A DNA stretch of 64,000 bases, taken from positions 1-64,000 of the forward strand of contig NZ_JBLBVK010000030.1 in NCBI RefSeq assembly GCF_047314965.1. Reading direction: 5' to 3'. A program made the translations under genes and the position numbers. The stretch is from JAVJUV01 sp047314965 (GTDB taxonomy: Bacteria > Pseudomonadota > Alphaproteobacteria > Rhodobacterales > Rhodobacteraceae). Of the stretch, positions 60,223 to 64,000 are shown in pieces (the first letter of the stretch is position 1; each line of letters opens with the position of its first letter). Under the pieces are notes generated by a model, which saw nothing but the letters and a program-made list of their open reading frames with translations, made no database searches and was not told where the DNA came from.

Positions 60223-61593
60223 TTACTCACACACGTTTCGTGTTTCACCAGTTATTCGGTTGTTTTGGGTATTCGAAGATTGGGGCATCGCGCACGCAAG
60301 TGCAAACAGTATCCAGAAATAACGCGGATAGGCCTCGTGGAGAAAAAGCGAAGTTGCCAAATACCCAACGAAGCTAAGGGGAAGCATGGCCGCAAACCAG
60401 CCAAGGCTAATGTTCCCGTCGCGATCCAGAGCGGCTTTGCCAAAGATGGCAGACGAAACGGCGAAGGTGACAAGCAACATGAAGACCATGGCGCCGAAAA
60501 TGCCTCGCTCCGCAAGGATTTCCACGTAAAGGCTGTGCGCCTGCCGGTCCGCACCCCGCGCCATCAGGCCGTTCAGCCGAGCTGTATCCTGATAGAGTGA
60601 CTCGAACTGGTTGTAGCCGACGCCAAACCACGGGTTCTCGACGAAGTGGATCAGACCGACGGCCATTTCGGACACTCGGCCCGAGATCGATTTGTCCTGA
60701 AAATAGCTCGCGCCGTGGAACAGACGAACCGTATCTTGAGCGAGAATCTCATATCGTTCAACATAGCCGGCTGGCAAATATTCGTATGCGGCGATACCGA
60801 CCGCGACGAACAAGACCGGCAGCAGCATCAGCAGCGTCACCTGTTTGCGGGCCGCAAAGGCGATGACGACAGCCAATCCGATAAGCGCACCGCGAGATGC
60901 GGTCAGGTAAAGCGAAATCAAGACACTGACGATGACGGCGATCGCTATGATGCGCAGTAGTGGCGATCGGAAGAGAATGTAAAAGGGGACCAAAACAGGT
61001 ATCGCTGTGACCAATATCAATGCGAAGTAGTTCGATTCTCCGATCAGGCTTTGATACCGCAGGGCTCCGATTTCGCCTTCCGCTTGCGCGTCACGAGTGA
61101 AATCGAATCCGAAGCGAGCCGAGAGATCGGCGCCCGACATCCATTGTGCCACGGCGATAAAGGAAAGAGCAGCCGTTGCTGCGGCAATCCCCGCGAATGC
61201 ACCCATGATTCGGTCGTGCGTGCGCAGCGTTGCGACAAGCAGGACAGGTAACAGCATCTCTTTGGCCAATTCGGCGGTGCCTGAGATTACCAGATCGGGA
61301 TGCGGCGCCACGAACCAGCCGACGAGAATGGAATTGAGGTAGAGCAGACAGACGGCTAATACGGGCACGAGCATGACGGGAAGATCCCGTTCGACATAGA
61401 GATCTCGGATAATTATTACGATCAGCCCGAGCAGCGCGACTTCCGTCACAGCCGAGATATCGAATGCGATTGCAAGAAAGATCGGTGCGTTCACAAAAAG
61501 AAGAAAAATTATCCCGGCCAGGCTGAGCCGAGGAAACAAGATACAAGTGGCAGCGCCCAATACCGCAAGGCACGAGGCAAGAACGTAGAACAT
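60223..61593 (-). CDS. O-antigen ligase/polymerase (Wzy-like) membrane protein
   Basis: This 456-residue protein has about 11-12 membrane helices and the periplasmic loop with ENPWFGVGYNQFESL and ADRQAHSLYVEILAERGIFG, typical of Wzy_C/O-antigen ligase proteins. It joins repeat units or transfers them to an acceptor. The ATG at 61593 is chosen; TTG 61626 is open. Its stop lies just before the Wzz-like gene, so the two are probably coupled. Confidence 0.88.
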   Translation of the reverse strand: MFYVLASCLAVLGAATCILFPRLSLAGIIFLLFVNAPIFLAIAFDISAVTEVALLGLIVIIIRDLYVERDLPVMLVPVLAVCLLYLNSILVGWFVAPHPDLVISGTAELAKEMLLPVLLVATLRTHDRIMGAFAGIAAATAALSFIAVAQWMSGADLSARFGFDFTRDAQAEGEIGALRYQSLIGESNYFALILVTAIPVLVPFYILFRSPLLRIIAIAVIVSVLISLYLTASRGALIGLAVVIAFAARKQVTLLMLLPVLFVAVGIAAYEYLPAGYVERYEILAQDTVRLFHGASYFQDKSISGRVSEMAVGLIHFVENPWFGVGYNQFESLYQDTARLNGLMARGADRQAHSLYVEILAERGIFGAMVFMLLVTFAVSSAIFGKAALDRDGNISLGWFAAMLPLSFVGYLATSLFLHEAYPRYFWILFALACAMPQSSNTQNNRITGETRNVCE

Positions 61594-61768
61594 GCAAACC
61601 GTCCGATTTCCCGATCGCCACAGCAATCATTCTAGAGTAATTCGGTTTTGTCTTTTCGCACCAGTTTCCGTATTCGATCCGGATAGTTGTCGTTGACGCC
61701 CGGCCTCAGATTTGGGCACTAGGACCGTATACACCGTTTCGGCCGAGCCCGGAAAGGTGGGGTGACTC

Positions 61769-62941
61769 CTATACATCGCGTCCTGCAAGCTCGGAGTAGA
61801 GCGCCTGAAGCCTGTCGACTTGAGTTTCGATCGAAAACTCGGTGACGGCCTTTCTGCGGGCATTTCCACTCAGGGTCGTGCGCAAGCTTGTATCTTCAAG
61901 GAGGGTGCAGATCGCGTCGGCAAGAGTTTTCGGAGTGCCAGTGGGTACCAGTATGCCGGTGTCTCTGTCCACGATGTCGGGCACGCCGCCCACATTGCTG
62001 GCCACGACCGGCAAACCGGATGCCATGGCCTCGAGGATCACTGTTGGAAACGCTTCGCGAAGAGTCGGCAAAACGAAGATGTCCGACGCCGCCAGAATTT
62101 CCGGGATGTCGGTGCGAAAGCCCAGCAGGTGGACACGCTCCTGAAGGGACAACGCAACGATCTGTTCTTCCAGCGACGCCCTGTTCGGGCCGTCTCCGAC
62201 AATTGCCAAGGAAGTCATGGGCGAGGCTTCGATGATTTGGGGCATTGCGGCCACAAGGTGTTCGAGGCCTTTCAGCGGCCTGAGGATAGCTACTGTCGTT
62301 AGGAGAAGACCCTCAGCTCCAACGCCGCAATCCCGCCGGAGCGATTGGGCCACCGAACCTGTGGAAAACTTGGCAATATCGATGCCGTTCGGAATCACGA
62401 TGGCATTTCGCCCGATGCCGGTGGTTGCTCGCGCCGCTGCGAGTGAGCTTGGCGACAGAAATATTGTGCGATCTAGAATTCGACGTGTCCCGATATCGAC
62501 GACTCTATCTCTCAGGGAAGGATGCGCATCGGCCTCGAACCGATCCATGACGTGAATCGTCGTCACTGCGGGAATGCGCAGCAAGAGTCGGGCGAAACTG
62601 GAGATTATTGTCCCGAATTGCAGATGTGCGTGGATGACATCCGGCCGCAATGCGCGGATTTTCCCCATGATCGATAGGATTTGATCGATCCGTCTGATCT
62701 TGTCGAGCGGCGCGAAATGCAGGGGAATGCCCTGTTCCTCGAGGATGTCGCGGATTGTCGAATCTGAAACCTGCTGGAAGAACATCAGCTCAACCGTAAC
62801 GCCTCGGCGCCGAAGCTCGGGAAGCGTCACCGTCATTAGCTTCTCTGCGCCTCCACGACCCAGCCGGTCGATGATATAGAGCACGCGGAGAGGAGAACCC
62901 GGTTTCTGCCGGTTTTCGTCTTGCAAAGATCGACTCGTCAA
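61769..62941 (-). CDS. GT4-type glycosyltransferase
   Basis: This 390-residue GT-B enzyme has YIIDRLGRGGAEKLMTVTLP, IHAHLQFGTIISSFARLLL, TTVAILRPLKGLEHLVAAMP, LLGFRTDIPEILAASDIFVL and PSLxEAFP-like PTLREAFPTVILEAMASGLP. The start appears to be TTG at 62941 with GAAGGTGG upstream. It transfers a sugar to the repeat unit. It lies upstream of the polymerase gene on the same strand and diverges from the next glycosyltransferase gene. Confidence 0.93.
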   Translation of the reverse strand: MTSRSLQDENRQKPGSPLRVLYIIDRLGRGGAEKLMTVTLPELRRRGVTVELMFFQQVSDSTIRDILEEQGIPLHFAPLDKIRRIDQILSIMGKIRALRPDVIHAHLQFGTIISSFARLLLRIPAVTTIHVMDRFEADAHPSLRDRVVDIGTRRILDRTIFLSPSSLAAARATTGIGRNAIVIPNGIDIAKFSTGSVAQSLRRDCGVGAEGLLLTTVAILRPLKGLEHLVAAMPQIIEASPMTSLAIVGDGPNRASLEEQIVALSLQERVHLLGFRTDIPEILAASDIFVLPTLREAFPTVILEAMASGLPVVASNVGGVPDIVDRDTGILVPTGTPKTLADAICTLLEDTSLRTTLSGNARRKAVTEFSIETQVDRLQALYSELAGRDV

Positions 62942-63076
62942 AAAATGCCACCTTCGTTTGCGGCTTCGGGTGTAACCTTCATCTTTTTCTATCCCGCAAG
63001 CGGACGGAACGATAGGAAAAGAAGAGAGCTGGAGTCAGATGTCCGTCGTGTCGGTTCAGGGGAAGGTGGAACTATT

Positions 63077-64000
63077 TTGAACGGGATGGGGCACGAGACG
63101 GAACCGCGGCCACTAATCGTCGCCCTCGCGCGCCACTATGGAGGCGTCGACGTCCGCGTCCGGGATACCGCGCGTTTTCTTACCAAGGAGGGTTGGACCT
63201 ATGGCGTCGCGACCTTGCGAGATTCCCCGCTGCACAAAGCGCTTCAAGCCGAGAAACTCAGCGTCTACCCGTTGGACCACGCCCGCGGTGATCCGCGCAT
63301 TTCCATGGAATTGATCCGGGTCGGTCGGAGCATCGGGGCAAACATATTGGACGCTCATAATATGCAGTCGCAGTATTGGGGCGCTCTCGCGGCCGTTCGC
63401 GGTGGGATTCGAGGACGATTAGCGAGCGTTCACTCGATCTACCGTGATATTCACAAGACCCAGCCGCGCAGGGCGATCCATGAAGGCGCATTGCAAATCT
63501 GCAGAACTGCCGGTTTTCATTTCTTGGCTGTGTCGCCCCTTGTTGCCAGTTACTTGGAGGAATTCAAGATACCTCCGGCGCATCTGCACACGATCCTGAA
63601 CGGAATGCCGGATCTCGAAGCCGCGCCTGTAAGGCTGGATATCCGGGGCCAGCACGGCTGGCCGCGCGAAAGTTTCTTGGTGGCTGCCATCGGTCGGCTT
63701 GAAAAAGAAAAGGGGCTCCAGTCTCTCGTGAAAGCAATCGGTTTGGTCCGCGATCGGGGCCGATGCGATGTCCGGCTTCTCGTCATCGGGAGGGGAAGAC
63801 AAGAAGCGGAGCTGATTGACATGGTGTCCGCCGGACAATTGGGCAACCACATCCAGTTTCTGGGGTTTCGCTCGGACACCGAAGCCCTCCTTGCTTCGGT
63901 CGATGCGGTATGCATGCCGTCGCTGACCGAAGGGATGCCCTACACTGCCATGGAGGCCTGCCGCCAGGGCGTGCCATCCATTTGTTCGCGCGTCGGCGGA
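63077..64000 (+). CDS. GT4-type glycosyltransferase, 3' end cut by window edge
   Basis: The visible 308 codons read PLIVALARHYGGVDVRVRDT and ILDAHNMQSQYWGALAAVRG. The GT4 C-terminal half opens VAAIGRLEKEKGLQSLVKAI, continues IQFLGFRSDTEALLASVDAV and reaches SLTEGMPYTAMEACRQGVPS at the edge. The start is probably TTG 63077 (AAGGTGG eight bases upstream) or ATG 63086. It is divergent from the GT4 gene at 61769, with a promoter region in 62942-63076. Its last third lies outside the window. Confidence 0.9.
   Translation, partial: MNGMGHETEPRPLIVALARHYGGVDVRVRDTARFLTKEGWTYGVATLRDSPLHKALQAEKLSVYPLDHARGDPRISMELIRVGRSIGANILDAHNMQSQYWGALAAVRGGIRGRLASVHSIYRDIHKTQPRRAIHEGALQICRTAGFHFLAVSPLVASYLEEFKIPPAHLHTILNGMPDLEAAPVRLDIRGQHGWPRESFLVAAIGRLEKEKGLQSLVKAIGLVRDRGRCDVRLLVIGRGRQEAELIDMVSAGQLGNHIQFLGFRSDTEALLASVDAVCMPSLTEGMPYTAMEACRQGVPSICSRVGG

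Noticed and set aside
1..64000. CRISPR array
   Set aside because: No series of regularly spaced 25-40 base repeats with unique spacers is visible; the short tandem repeats found are explained by IS ends and an origin-like array.

Overview
The window looks like chromosomal DNA of a Rhodobacterales/Roseobacter-type alphaproteobacterium. Support for this comes from high GC, densely overlapping operons, the gene order SPOR lipoprotein - D-Ala-D-Ala carboxypeptidase - tmk - holB - tatD - MBL hydrolase, and many solute-binding-protein ABC transporters. This is inference from gene content; no rRNA or other definitive marker is present.

Layout. (1) 1-74: start of an IS3-family orfA running off the left edge. 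(2) 396-10565: an uptake-and-oxidation module. It has a divergent FAH-family hydrolase and GntR regulator, a NitT/TauT-type ABC transporter with two permeases, a three-subunit molybdenum hydroxylase, a small MoaD-like protein ending in Gly-Gly, and a ketopantoate-reductase-like enzyme. (3) 10699-24263: a carbohydrate module. A LacI regulator, a TIM-barrel isomerase/epimerase and a Gfo/Idh/MocA dehydrogenase are followed by a terminator. After it come an ABC sugar importer with two permeases, a small membrane protein and two ATPases, then a fused dihydroxyacetone-type kinase, xylulokinase and xylose isomerase. Three copies of an 18-bp operator-like site link the regulator promoter and the transporter promoter. 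(4) 24278-31094, minus strand: a small unknown protein, an AEC transporter, and the conserved housekeeping block.

(5) 31303-35908: tRNA-Ser(UGA) followed by a tyrosine integrase and a compact cassette (unknown lower-GC gene, AlpA-like DNA-binding protein, small ORFs, RepA-like ATPase). The cassette ends in an array of TGTCCA/TGGACA motifs that looks like a replication origin. This is an integrated element whose right end I could not find. (6) 36098-41578: a LuxR-type regulator with an NTF2-like N-terminus, a secreted unknown, a 2TM protein, a saccharopine-dehydrogenase-like reductase and a CrtI/retinol-saturase-like flavoprotein. (7) 41755-42927: an IS6-family element that has cut off a small multidrug resistance gene and lies against the remnant of a second IS6 element.

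(8) 43098-64000: an exopolysaccharide locus. It encodes VanZ-like protein, an asparagine-synthase-like amidotransferase, acyltransferase, sulfotransferase, GT2 and GT4 glycosyltransferases, a polysaccharide deacetylase, a flippase, a GT-C-like membrane protein, a priming sugar transferase, a chain-length regulator and a Wzy/O-antigen-ligase-like polymerase. It also holds lipoproteins and a pair of paralogous proteins of unknown function. Together these suggest a Wzx/Wzy-type polysaccharide that may carry acyl, sulfate and deacetylated substituents.

The observations most worth follow-up are the three-site operator set, the MoaD-like partner of the molybdenum hydroxylase, the TGTCCA array of the tRNA-linked element, the IS6-mediated deletion scar, and the unknown paralogue pair at 54794-57467.
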